A stretch of DNA of 64,000 nucleotides, taken from assembly GCA_037954235.1 (NCBI GenBank), contig JBBMOA010000041.1, positions 1-64,000 of the forward strand, read 5' to 3'. The notes beneath the pieces are model-generated. The model made no database searches. It was not told where the DNA came from and was given only the letters and a program-made list of their open reading frames with translations. Of the stretch, positions 9,161-21,600 are shown in pieces. The DNA is from Aulostomus chinensis. Taxonomy: Eukaryota > Chordata > Actinopteri > Syngnathiformes > Aulostomidae. The position numbers were made by a program, and so were the translations under genes. Each line of letters starts with the position of its first letter. Position 1 is the first letter of the stretch.

Positions 9161-11590
9161 AACTCACTTTGAAGAAAAGTTATGGCTGTTTTGTGTGACA
9201 GGTCACAAATATTGTTTTCTCAGCGAGAGAAGGCCAAAATGAACACTTCATGCAGAACTCCTGTATTTTGATGAAAACTCACTGAAATCAAGCTGTAACT
9301 TCAAGTTTATGCATCTTTCTATGCTTTCAGGATGAAACTTGACTGAAAACTCACTTTGAAGAAAAGTTATGGCTGTTTTGTGTGGCAGGTCACAAATATT
9401 GTTTTCTCAGCGAGAGAAGGCCAAAATGAACACTTCATGCAGAACTCCTGTATTTTGATGAAAACTCACTGAAATCAAGCTGTAACTTCAAGTTTATGCA
9501 TCTTTCTATGCTTTCAGGTTGAAACTTGACTGAAAACTCACTTTGAAGAAAAGTTATGGCTTTTTTGTATCACAGGTCACAAATAGTGTTTTCTCAGCGA
9601 GAGAAGGCCAAAATGAACACTTCATGCAGAACTCCTGTATTTTGATGAAAACTCACTGAAATCAAGCTGTAACTTCAAGTTTATGCATCTTTCTATGCTT
9701 TCAGGTTGAAACTTGACTGAAAACTCACTTTGAACAAAAGTTATGGCATTTTTGTATCACAGGTCACAAATAGTGTTTTCTCAGCGAGAGAAGGCCAAAA
9801 TGAACACTTCATGCAGAACTCCTGTATTTTGATGAAAACTCACTGAAATCAAGCTGTAACTTCAAGTTTATGCATCTTTCTATGCTTTCAGGTTGAAACT
9901 TGACTGAAAACTCACTTTGAACAAAAGTTATGGCATTTTTGTATCACAGGTCACAAATAGTGTTTTCTCAGCGAGAGAAGGCCAAAATGAACACTTCATG
10001 CAGAACTCCTGTATTTTGATGAAAACTCACTGAAATCAAGCTGTAACTTCAAGTTTATGCATCTTTCTATGCTTTCAGGTTGAAACTTGACTGAAAACTC
10101 ACTTTGAACAAAAGTTATGGCTGTTTTGTGTCGCAGGTCACAAATAGCGTTTTCTCAGCGAGAGAAGGCCAAAATGAACACTTCATGCAGAACTCCTGTA
10201 TTTTGATGAAAACTCACTGAAATCAAGCTGTAACTTCAAGTTTATGCATCTTTCTTTGCTTTCAGGTTGAAACTTGACTGAAAACTCACTTTGAACAAAA
10301 GTTATGGCATTTTTGTATCACAGGTCACAAAAAGTGTTTTCTCAGCGAGAGAAGGCCAAAATGAAAACTTCATGCAGAACTCCTGTATTTTGATGAAAAC
10401 TCACTGAAATCAAGCTGTAACTTCAAGTTTATGCATCTTTCTATGCTTTCAGGTTGAAACTTGACTGAAAACTCACTTTGAAGAAAAGTTATGGCATTTT
10501 TGTATCACAGGTCACAAATAGTGTTTTCTCAGCGAGAGAAGGCCAAAATGAACACTTCATGCAGAACTCCTGTATTTTGATGAAAACTCACTGAAATCAA
10601 GCTGTAACTTCAAGTTTATGCATCTTTCTATGCTTTCAGGTTGAAACTTGACTGAAAACTCACTTTGAACAAAAGTTATGGCATTTTTGTATCACAGGTC
10701 ACAAATAGTGTTTTCTCAGCGAGAGAAGGCCAAAATGAACACTTCATGCAGAACTCCTGTATTTTGATGAAAACTCACTGAAATCAAGCTGTAACTTCAA
10801 GTTTATGCATCTTTCTATGCTTTCAGGTTGAAACTTGACTGAAAACTCACTTTGAACAAAAGTTATGGCTGTTTTGTGTCGCAGGTCACAAATAGCGTTT
10901 TCTCAGCGAGAGAAGGCCAAAATGAACACTTCATGCAGAACTCCTGTATTTTGATGAAAACTCACTGAAATCAAGCTGTAACTTCAAGTTTATGCATCTT
11001 TCTATGCTTTCAGGATGAAACTTGACTGAAAACTCACTTTGAAGAAAAGTAATGGCTGTTTTGTGTGGCAGGTCACAAATATTGTTTTCTCAGCGAGAGA
11101 AGGCCAAAATGAACACTTCATGCAGAACTCCTGTATTTTGATGAAAACTCACTGAAATCAAGCTGTAACTTCAAGTTTATGCATCTTTCTATGCTTTCAG
11201 GTCGAAACTTGACTGAAAACTCACTTTGAAGAAAAGTTATGGCTGTTTTGTGTCGCAGGTCACAAATACCGTTTTCTCAGCAAGAGAAGGCCAAATTAAC
11301 ACATCATGCAGAACTCCTGTATTTTGATGAAAACTCACTGAAATCAAGCTGTAACTTCAAGTTTTTGCATCTTTCTATGCTTTCAGCTTGAAACTTGACT
11401 GAAAACTCACTTTGAACAAAAGTTATGGCTGTTTTGTATCACAGGTCACAAATAGTGTTTTCTCAGCGAGAGAAGGCCAAAATGAACACTTCATGCAGAA
11501 CTCCTGTATTTTGATGAAAACTCACTGAAATCAAGCTGTAACTTCAAGTTTATGCATCTTTCTATGCTTTCAGGTTGAAACTTGACTGAA

Positions 11591-11964
11591 AACTCACTTT
11601 GAACAAAAGTTATGGCATTTTTTTATCACAGGTCACAAATAGAGTTTTCTCAGCGAGAGAAGGCCAAAATGAACACTTCATGCAGAACTCCTGTATTTTG
11701 ATGAAAACTCACTGAAATCAAGCTGTAACTTCAACTTTATGCATCTTTCTATGCTTTCAGGTTGAAACTTGACTGAAAACTCACTTTGAACAAAAGTTAT
11801 GGCATTTTTTTATCACAGGTCACAAATAGAGTTTTCTCAGCGAGAGAAGGCCAAAATGAACACTTCATGCAGAACTCCTGTATTTTGATGAAAACTCACT
11901 GAAATCAAGCTGTAACTTCAACTTTATGCATCTTTCTATGCTTTCAGGTTGAAACTTGACTGAA
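11591..11964 (+). repeat. Adjacent duplicated D* monomers
   Basis: Two neighbouring monomers, starting at 11591 and 11778, share the same three rare changes: CATTTTTTTATCAC, AAATAGAG and CTTCAACTTT. I see no difference between them. This is the shortest-scale duplication in the window, a single-monomer copy. Related I* monomers at 21686 and 28418 carry CATTTTTTTATCAC and CAACTTT but with g14 and GTG. Confidence 0.85.
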
Positions 11965-12151
11965 AACTCACTTTGAACAAAAGTTATGGCTGTTTTGTGT
12001 CGCAGGTCACAAATAGCGTTTTCTCAGCGAGAGAAGGCCAAAATGAACACTTCATGCAGATTTCCTGTATTTTGATGAAAACTCACTGAAATCAAGCTGT
12101 AACTTCAAGTTTATGCATCTTTCTATGCTTTCAGGTTGAAACTTGACTGAA

Positions 12152-13647
12152 AACACACGTTGAAAAAAAGTTATGGCATTTTTGTATTACAGGTCACAAA
12201 TAGTGTTTTCTCAGCGAGAGAAGGCCAAAATGAACACTTCATGCAGAACTCCTGTATTTTGATGAAAACTCACTGAAATCAAGCTGTAACTTCAAGTTTA
12301 TGCATCTTTCTATGCTTTCAGGTTGAAACTTGACTGAAAACTCACTTTGAAGAAAAGTTATGGCTGTTTTGTGTGACAGGTCACAAATATTGTTTTCTCA
12401 GCGAGAGAAGGCCAAAATGAACACTTCATGCAGAACTCCTGTATTTTGATGAAAACTCACTGAAATCAAGCTGTATCTTCAAGTTTATGCATCTTTCTAT
12501 GCTTTCAGGTTGAAACTTGACTGAAAACTCACTTTGAAGAAAAGTTATGGCTGTTTTGTGTGACAGGTCACAAATATTGTTTTCTCAGCGAGAGAAGGCC
12601 AAAATGAACACTTCATGCAGAACTCCTGTATTTTGATGAAAACTCACTGAAATCAAGCTGTAACTTCAAGTTTATGCATCTTTCTATGCTTTCAGGTTGA
12701 AACGTGACTGAAAACTCACTTTGAAGAAAAGTTATGGCTTTTTTGTATCACAGGTCACAAATAGTGTTTTCTCAGCGAGAGAAGGCCAAAATGAACACTT
12801 CATGCAGAACTCCTGTATTTTGATGAAAACTCACTGAAATCAAGCTGTAACTTCAAGTTTATGCATCTTTCTATGCTTTCAGGTTGAAACTTGACTGAAA
12901 ACTCACTTTGAAGAAAAGTTATGGCTGTTTTGTGTCGCAGGTCACAAATAGCGTTTTCTCAGCGAGAGAAGGCCAAAATGAACACTTCATGCAGAACTCC
13001 TGTATTTTGATGAAAACTCATTGAAATCAAGCTGTAACTTCAAGTTTATGCATCTTTCTATGCTTTCAGGTTGAAACTTGACTGAAAACACACGTTGAAA
13101 AAAAGTTATGGCATTTTTGTATTACAGGTCACAAATAGTGTTTTCTCAGCGAGAGAAGGCCAAAATGAACACTTCATGCAGAACTCCTGTATTTTGATGA
13201 CAACTCACTGAAATCAAGCTGTAAGTTCAAGTTTATTCATCTTTCTATGCTTTCAGGATGAAACTTGACTGAAAACTCACTTTGAAGAAAAGTTATGGCT
13301 GTTTTGTGTGACAGGTCACAAATATTGTTTTATCAGCGAGAGAAGGCCAAAATGAACACTTCATGCAGAACTCCTGTATTTTGATGAAAACTCACTGAAA
13401 TCAAGCTGTATCTTCAAGTTTATGCATCTTTCTATGCTTTCAGGTTGAAACTTGACTGAAAACTCACTTTGAAGAAAAGTTATGGCTGTTTAGTGTGACA
13501 GGTCACAAATATTGTTTTCTCAGCGAGAGAAGGCCAACATGAACACTTCATGCAGAACTCCTGTATTTTGATGAAAACTCACTGAAATCAAGCTTTAACT
13601 TCAAGTTTATGCATCTTTCTATGCTTTCAGGTTGAAACTTGACTGAA
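12152..13647 (+). repeat. M-led sub-block: M A A C J then M A P
   Basis: M monomers at 12152 and 13087 begin ACACACGTTGAAAAAAAG and carry GTATTAC. They are 935 bp, five monomers, apart. Each is followed by two GTGTGAC monomers, of which the first has CTGTATCTTC. The second M also has GACAACTCAC, GTAAGTTC and TTTATTCATC, and the following A has GTTTTATCAGCG. The same M-A-P sequence with these marks recurs at 23369-23929, which ties units 3 and 4 together. A fourth ACACACG monomer is at 28792. The monomer at 22060 has the M-type TATTAC, GTAAGTTC and TATTCATC but an ordinary CTCACTTTGAAC head, so it is a recombinant. Confidence 0.8.
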
Positions 13648-14582
13648 AACTCACTTTGAACAAAAGTTATGGCATTTTTGTATCACAGGTCACAAATAGT
13701 GTTTTCTCAGCGAGAGAAGGCCAAAATGAACACTTCATGCAGAACTCCTGTATTTTGATGAAAACTCACTGAAATCAAGCTGTAACTTCAAGTTTATGCA
13801 TCTTTCTATGCTTTCAGGTTGAAACTTGACTGAAAACTCACTTTGAACAAAAGTTATGGCATTTTTGTATCACAGGTCACAAATAGTGTTTTCTCAGCGA
13901 GAGAAGGCCAAAATGAACACTTCATGCAGAACTCCTGTATTTTGATGAAAACTCACTGAAATCAAGCTGTAACTTCAAGTTTATGCATCTTTCTATGCTT
14001 TCAGGTTGAAACTTGACTGAAAACTCACTTTGAACAAAAGTTATGGCATTTTTGTATCACAGGTCACAAATAGTGTTTTCTCAGCGAGAGAAGGCCAAAA
14101 TGAACACTTCATGCAGAACTCCTGTATTTTGATGAAAACTCACTGAAATCAAGCTGTAACTTCAAGTTTATGCATCTTTCTATGCTTTCAGGTTGAAACT
14201 TGACTGAAAACTCACTTTGAACAAAAGTTATGGCTGTTTTGTGTCGCAGGTCACAAATAGCGTTTTCTCAGCAAGAGAAGGCCAAAATGAACACTTCATG
14301 CAGAACTCCTGTATTTTGATGAAAACTCACTGAAATCAAGCTGTAACTTCAAGTTTATGCATCTTTCTATGCTTTCAGGATGAAACTTGACTGAAAACTC
14401 ACTTTGAAGAAAAGTTATGGCTGTTTTGTGTGGCAGGTCACAAATAGTGTTTTATCAGCAAGAGAAGGCCAAAATGAACACTTCATGCAGAACTCCTGTA
14501 TTTTGATGAAAACTCACTGAAATCAAGCTGTAACTTCAAGTTTATGTATCTTTCTATGCTTTCAGGTTGAAACTTGACTGAA

Positions 14583-14770
14583 AACTCACTTTTTAAAAAA
14601 AGTTATGGCATTTTTGTATCACAGGTCACAAATAGTGTTTTCTCAGCGAGAGAAGGCCAAAATGAACACTTCATGCAGAACTCCTGTATTTTGATGAAAA
14701 CTCACTGAAATCAAGCTGTAACTTCAAGTTTATGCATCTTTCTATGCTTTCAGGTTGAAACTTGACTGAA
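14583..14770 (+). repeat. O monomer, 188 bp, A/T-run variant
   Basis: Here CTTTGAACAAAAG is replaced by CTTTTTAAAAAAAG (five T, seven A), which adds 1 bp. Only four such monomers exist in the window, at 14583, 24865, 30662 and 32159, each preceded by an N monomer with TTATCAGCAAG. Their spacings are 55, 31 and 8 monomers. The rarity makes O the best single marker for aligning the left-domain HOR copies. Confidence 0.9.
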
Positions 14771-17700
14771 AACTCACTTTGAACAAAAGTTATGGCATTT
14801 TTGTATCACAGGTCACAAATAGTGTTTTCTCAGCGAGAGAAGGCCAAAATGAACACTTCATGCAGAACTCCTGTATTTTGATGAAAACTCACTGAAATCA
14901 AGCTGTAACTTCAAGTTTATGCATCTTTCTATGCTTTCAGGTTGAAACTTGACTGAAAACTCACTTTGAACAAAAGTTATGGCATTTTTGTATCACAGGT
15001 CACAAATAGTGTTTTCTCAGCGAGAGAAGGCCAAAATGAACACTTCATGCAGAACTCCTGTATTTTGATGAAAACTCACTGAAATCAAGCTGTAACTTCA
15101 AGTTTATGCATCTTTCTATGCTTTCAGTTTGAAACTTGACTGAAAACTAACTTTGAACAAAAGTTATGGCTGTTTTGTGTCGCAGGTCAGAAATAGCGTT
15201 TTCTCAGCGAGAGAAGGCCAAAATGAACACTTCATGCAGAACTCCTGTATTTTGATGAAAACTCACTGAAATCAAGCTGTAACTTCAAGTTTATGCATCT
15301 TTCTTTGCTTTCAGGTTGAAACTTGATTGAAAACTCACTTTGAACAAAAGTTATGGCATTTTTGTATCACAGGTCACAAATAGTGTTTTCTCAGCGAGAG
15401 AAGGCCAAAATGAACACTTCATGCAGAACTCCTGTATTTTGATGAAAACTCACTGAAATCAAGCTGTAACTTCAAGTTTATGCATCTTTCTATGCTTTCA
15501 GGTTGAAACTTGACTGAAAACTCACTTTGAACAAAAGTTATGGCATTTTTGTATCACAGGTCACAAATAGTGTTTTCTCAGCGAGAGAATGCCAAAATGA
15601 ACACTTCATGCAGAACTCCTGTATTTTGATGAAAACTCACTGAAATCAAGCTGTAACTTCAAGTTTATGCATCTTTCTATGCTTTCAGGATGAAACTTGA
15701 CTGAAAACTCACTTTGAAGAAAAGTTATGGCTGTTTTGTGTGGCAGGTCACAAATATTGTTTTCTCAGCGAGAGAAGGCCAAAATGAACACTTCATGCAG
15801 AACTCCTGTATTTTGATGAAAACTCACTGAAATCAAGCTGTAACTTCAAGTTTATGCATCTTTCTATGCTTTCAGTTTGAAACTTGACTGAAAACTAACT
15901 TTGAACAAAAGTTATGGCTGTTTTGTGTCGCAGGTCACAAATAGCGTTTTCTCAGCGAGAGAAGGCAAAAATGAACACTTCATGCAGAACTCCTGTATTT
16001 TGATGAAAACTCACTGAAATCAAGCTGTAACTTCAAGTTTATGCATCTTTCTATGCTTTCAGGTTGAAACTTGACTGAAAACTCACTTTGAACAAAAGTT
16101 ATGGCTGTTTTGTGTCGCAGGTCACAAATAGCGTTTTCTCAGCGAGAGAAGGCCAAAATGAACACTTCATGCAGAACTCCTGTATTTTGATGAAAACTCA
16201 CTGAAATCAAGCTGTAACTTCAAGTTTATGCATCTTTCTATGCTTTCAGGTTGAAACTTGACTGAAAACTCACTTTGAACAAAAGTTATGGCATTTTTGT
16301 ATCACAGGTCACAAATAGTGTTTTCTCAGCGAGAGAAGGCCAAAATGAACACTTCATGCAGAACTCCTGTATTTTGATGAAAACTCACTGAAATCAAGCT
16401 GTAACTTCAAGTTTATGCATCTTTCTATGCTTTCAGGTTGAAACTTGACTGAAAACTCACTTTGAAGAAAAGTTATGGCTGTTTTGTGTCGCAGGTCACA
16501 AATACCGTTTTCTCAGCAAGAGAAGGCCAAATTAACACTTCATGCAGAACTCCTGTATTTTGATGAAAACTCACTGAAATCAAGCTGTAACTTCAAGTTT
16601 ATGCATCTTTCTATGCTTTCAGGATGAAACTTGACTGAAAACTCACTTTGAACAAAAGTTATGGCATTTTTGTATCACAGGTCACAAATAGTGTTTTCTC
16701 AGCGAGAGAAGGCCAAAATGAACACTTCATGCAGAACTCCTGTATTTTGATGAAAACTCACTGAAATCAAGCTGTAACTTCAAGTTTATGCATCTTTCTA
16801 TGCTTTCAGGTTGAAACTTGACTGAAAACTCACTTTGAAGAAAAGTTATGGCTGTTTTGTGTCGGAGGTCACAAATAGCGTTTTCTCAGCGAGAGAAGGC
16901 CAAAATGAACACTTCATGCAGAACTCCTGTATTTTGATGAAAACTCACTGAAATCAAGCTGTAACTTCAAGTTTATGCATCTTTCTTTGCTTTCAGGTTG
17001 AAACTTGACTGAAAACTCACTTTGAACAAAAGTTATGGCATTTTTGTATCACAGGTCACAAATAGTGTTTTCTCAGCGAGAGAAGGCCAAAATGAACACT
17101 TCATGCAGAACTCCTGTATTTTGATGAAAACTCACTGAAATCAAGCTGTAACTTCAAGTTTATGCATCTTTCTATGCTTTCAGGTTGAAACTTGACTGAA
17201 AACTCACTTTGAACAAAAGTTATGGCATTTTTGTATCACAGGTCACAAATAGTGTTTTCTCAGCGAGAGAAGGCCAAAATGAACACTTCATGCAGAACTC
17301 CTGTATTTTGATGAAAACTCACTGAAATCAAGCTGTAACTTCAAGTTTATGCATCTTTCTATGCTTTCAGGTTGAAACTTGACTGAAAACTCACTTTGAA
17401 CAAAAGTTATGGCTGTTTTGTGTCGCAGGTCACAAATAGCGTTTTCTCAGCGAGAGAAGGCCAAAATGAACACTTCATGCAGAACTCCTGTATTTTGATG
17501 AAAACTCACTGAAACCAAGCTGTAACTTCAAGTTTATGCATCTTTCTATGCTTTCAGGATGAAACTTGACTGAAAACTCACTTTGAAGAAAAGTAATGGC
17601 TGTTTTGTGTGGCAGGTCACAAATATTGTTTTCTCAGCGAGAGAAGGCCAAAATGAACACTTCATGCAGAACTCCTGTATTTTGATGAAAACTCACTGAA

Positions 17701-18694
17701 ATCAAGCTGTAACTTCAAGTTTATGCATCTTTCTATGCTTTCAGGTCGAAACTTGACTGAAAACTCGCTTTGAAGAAAAGTTATGGCTGTTTTGTGTCGC
17801 AGGTCACAAATACCATTTTCTCAGCAAGAGAAGGCCAAATTAACACATCATGCAGAACTCCTGTATTTTGATGAAAACTCACTGAAATCAAGCTGTAACT
17901 TCAAGTTTTTGCATCTTTCTATGCTTTCAGCTTGAAACTTGACTGAAAACTCACTTTGAACAAAAGTTATGGCTGTTTTGTATCACAGGTCACAAATAGT
18001 GTTTTCTCAGCGAGAGAAGGCCAAAATGAACACTTCATGCAGAACTCCTGTATTTTGATGAAAACTCACTGAAATCAAGCTGTAACTTCAAGTTTATGCA
18101 TCTTTCTATGCTTTCAGGTTGAAACTTGACTGAAAACTCACTTTGAAGAAAAGTTATGGCTGTTTTGTGTCGCAGGTCACAAATACCGTTTTCTCAGCAA
18201 GAGAAGGCCAAATTAACACATCATGCAGAACTCCTGTATTTTGATGAAAACTCACTGAAATCAAGCTGTAACTTCAAGTTTTTGCATCTTTCTATGCTTT
18301 CAGCTTGAAACATGACCTAAAACTCACTTTGAAGAAAAGTTATGGCATTTTTGTATCACAGGTCACAAATAGTGTTTTCTCAGCGAGAGAAGGCCAAAAT
18401 GAACACTTCATGCAGAACTCCTGTATTTTGATGAAAACTCACTGAAATCAAGCTGTAACTTTAGGTTTATGCATCTTTCTATGCTTTCAGGTTGAAACTT
18501 GACTGAAAACTCACTTTGAACAAAAGTTATGGCTGTTTTGTGTCGCAGGTCACAAATAGCGTTTTCTCAGCGAGAGAAGGCCAAAATGAACACTTCATGC
18601 AGAACTCCTGTATTTTGATGAAAACTCACTGAAATCAAGCTGTAACTTCAAGTTTATGCATCTTTCTATGCTTTCAGGATGAAACTTGACTGAA

Positions 18695-21600
18695 AACTCA
18701 CTTTGAAGAAAAGTTATGGCTGTTTTGTGTGACAGGTCACAAATATTGTTTTCTCAGCGAGAGAAGGCCAAAATGAACACTTCATGCAGAACTCCTGTAT
18801 TTTGATGAAAACTCACTGAAATCAAGCTGTAACTTCAAGTTTATGCATCTTTCTATGCTTTCAGGATGAAACTTGACTGAAAACTCACTTTGAAGAAAAG
18901 TTATGGCTGTTTTGTGTGGCAGGTCACAAATATTGTTTTCTCAGCGAGAGAAGGCCAAAATGAACACTTCATGCAGAACTCCTGTATTTTGATGAAAACT
19001 CACTGAAATCAAGCTGTAACTTCAAGTTTATGCATCTTTCTATGCTTTCAGGTTGAAACTTGACTGAAAACTCACTTTGAAGAAAAGTTATGGCTTTTTT
19101 GTATCACAGGTCACAAATAGTGTTTTCTCAGCGAGAGAAGGCCAAAATGAACACTTCATGCAGAACTCCTGTATTTTGATGAAAACTCACTGAAATCAAG
19201 CTGTAACTTCAAGTTTATGCATCTTTCTATGCTTTCAGGTTGAAACTTGACTGAAAACTCACTTTGAACAAAAGTTATGGCATTTTTGTATCACAGGTCA
19301 CAAATAGTGTTTTCTCAGCGAGAGAAGGCCAAAATGAACACTTCATGCAGAACTCCTGTATTTTGATGAAAACTCACTGAAATCAAGCTGTAACTTCAAG
19401 TTTATGCATCTTTCTATGCTTTCAGGTTGAAACTTGACTGAAAACTCACTTTGAACAAAAGTTATGGCATTTTTGTATCACAGGTCACAAATAGTGTTTT
19501 CTCAGCGAGAGAAGGCCAAAATGAACACTTCATGCAGAACTCCTGTATTTTGATGAAAACTCACTGAAATCAAGCTGTAACTTCAAGTTTATGCATCTTT
19601 CTATGCTTTCAGGTTGAAATTTGACTGAAAACTCACTTTGAACAAAAGTTATGGCTGTTTTGTGTCGCAGGTCACAAATAGCGTTTTCTCAGCGAGAGAA
19701 GGCCAAAATGAACACTTCATGCAGAACTCCTGTATTTTGATGAAAACTCACTGAAATCAAGCTGTAACTTCAAGTTTATGCATCTTTCTTTGCTTTCAGG
19801 TTGAAACTTGACTGAAAACTCACTTTGAACAAAAGTTATGGCATTTTTGTATCACAGGTCACAAATAGTGTTTTCTCAGCGAGAGAAGGCCAAAATGAAA
19901 ACTTCATGCAGAACTCCTGTATTTTGATGAAAACTCACTGAAATCAAGCTGTAACTTCAAGTTTATGCATCTTTCTATGCTTTCAGGTTGAAACTTGACT
20001 GAAAACTCACTTTGAACAAAAGTTATGGCATTTTTGTATCACAGGTCACAAATAGTGTTTTCTCAGCGAGAGAAGGCCAAAATGAACACTTCATGCAGAA
20101 CTCCTGTATTTTGATGAAAACTCACTGAAATCAAGCTGTAACTTCAAGTTTATGCATCTTTCTATGCTTTCAGGTTGAAACTTGACTGAAAACTCACTTT
20201 GAACAAAAGTTATGGCTGTTTTGTGTCGCAGGTCACAAATAGCGTTTTCTCAGCGAGAGAAGGCCAAAATGAACACTTCATGCAGAACTCCTGTATTTTG
20301 ATGAAAACTCACTGAAATCAAGCTGTAACTTCAAGTTTATGCATCTTTCTATGCTTTCAGGATGAAACTTGACTGAAAACTCACTTTGAAGAAAAGTAAT
20401 GGCTGTTTTGTGTGGCAGGTCACAAATATTGTTTTCTCAGCGAGAGAAGGCCAAAATGAACACTTCATGCATAACTCCTGTATTTTGATGAAAACTCACT
20501 GAAATCAAGCTGTAACTTCAAGTTTATGCATCTTTCTATGCTTTCAGGTTGAAACTTGACTGAAAACTCACTTTGAACAAAAGTTATGGCATTTTTGTAT
20601 CACAGGTCACAAATAGTGTTTTCTCAGCGAGAGAAGGCCAAAATGAACACTTCATGCAGAACTCCTGTATTTTGATGAAAACTCACTGAAATCAAGCTGT
20701 AACTTCAAGTTTATGCATCTTTCTATGCTTTCAGGTTGAAACTTGACTGAAAACTCACTTTGAACAAAAGTTATGGCTGTTTTGTGTCGCAGGTCACAAA
20801 TAGCGTTTTCTCAGCGAGAGAAGGCCAAAATGAACACTTCATGCAGAACTCCTGTATTTTGATGAAAACTCACTGAAATCAAGCTGTAACTTCAAGTTTA
20901 TGCATCTTTCTATGCTTTCAGGATGAAACTTGACTGAAAACTCACTTTGAAGAAAAGTAATGGCTGTTTTGTGTGGCAGGTCACAAATATTGTTTTCTCA
21001 GCGAGAGAATGCCAAAATGAACACTTCATGCAGAACTCCTGTATTTTGATGAAAACTCACTGAAATCAAGCTGTAACTTCAAGTTTATGCATCTTTCTAT
21101 GCTTTCAGGTCGAAACTTGACTGAAAACTCACTTTGAAGAAAAGTTATGGCTGTTTTGTGTCGCAGGTCACAAATACCGTTTTCTCAGCAAGAGAAGGCC
21201 AAATTAACACATCATGCAGAACTCCTGTATTTTGATGAAAACTCACTGAAATCAAGCTGTAACTTCAAGTTTTTGCATCTGTCTATGCTTTCAGCTTGAA
21301 ACTTGACTGAAAACTCACTTTGAACAAAAGTTATGGCTGTTTTGTATCACAGGTCACAAATAGTGTTTTCTCAGCGAGAGAAGGCCAAAATGAACACTTC
21401 ATGGAGAACTCCTGTATTTTGATGAAAACTCACTGAAATCAAGCTGTAACTTCAAGTTTATGCATCTTTCTATGCTTTCAGGTTGAAACTTGAATGAAAA
21501 CTCACTTTGAACAAAAGTTATGGCATTTTTGTATCACAGGTCACAAATAGTGTTTTCTCTGCGAGAGAAGGCCAAAATGAACACTTCATGCAGAACTCCT

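Larger units (their letters stand above)
9161..18694 (+). repeat. Higher-order repeat unit 3, 51 monomers (9,534 bp)
   Basis: Order is A B C D D E D I D E F G H D* D* E M A A C J M A P D D D E N O D D E D D B E E D G D K D D E F G H G I E, where D* marks the pair at 11591 and 11778. The length equals 51 x 187 with four 186-bp G monomers (11218, 16454, 17762, 18135) and one 188-bp O monomer (14583). Its first 13 and last 7 monomers resemble units 1 and 2. The middle, with M, N, O and P monomers, is an insertion of about 30 monomers not present in units 1 and 2. Thus the A-B-C spacing jumps from about 4-5 kb to 9.5 kb. Confidence 0.82.
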
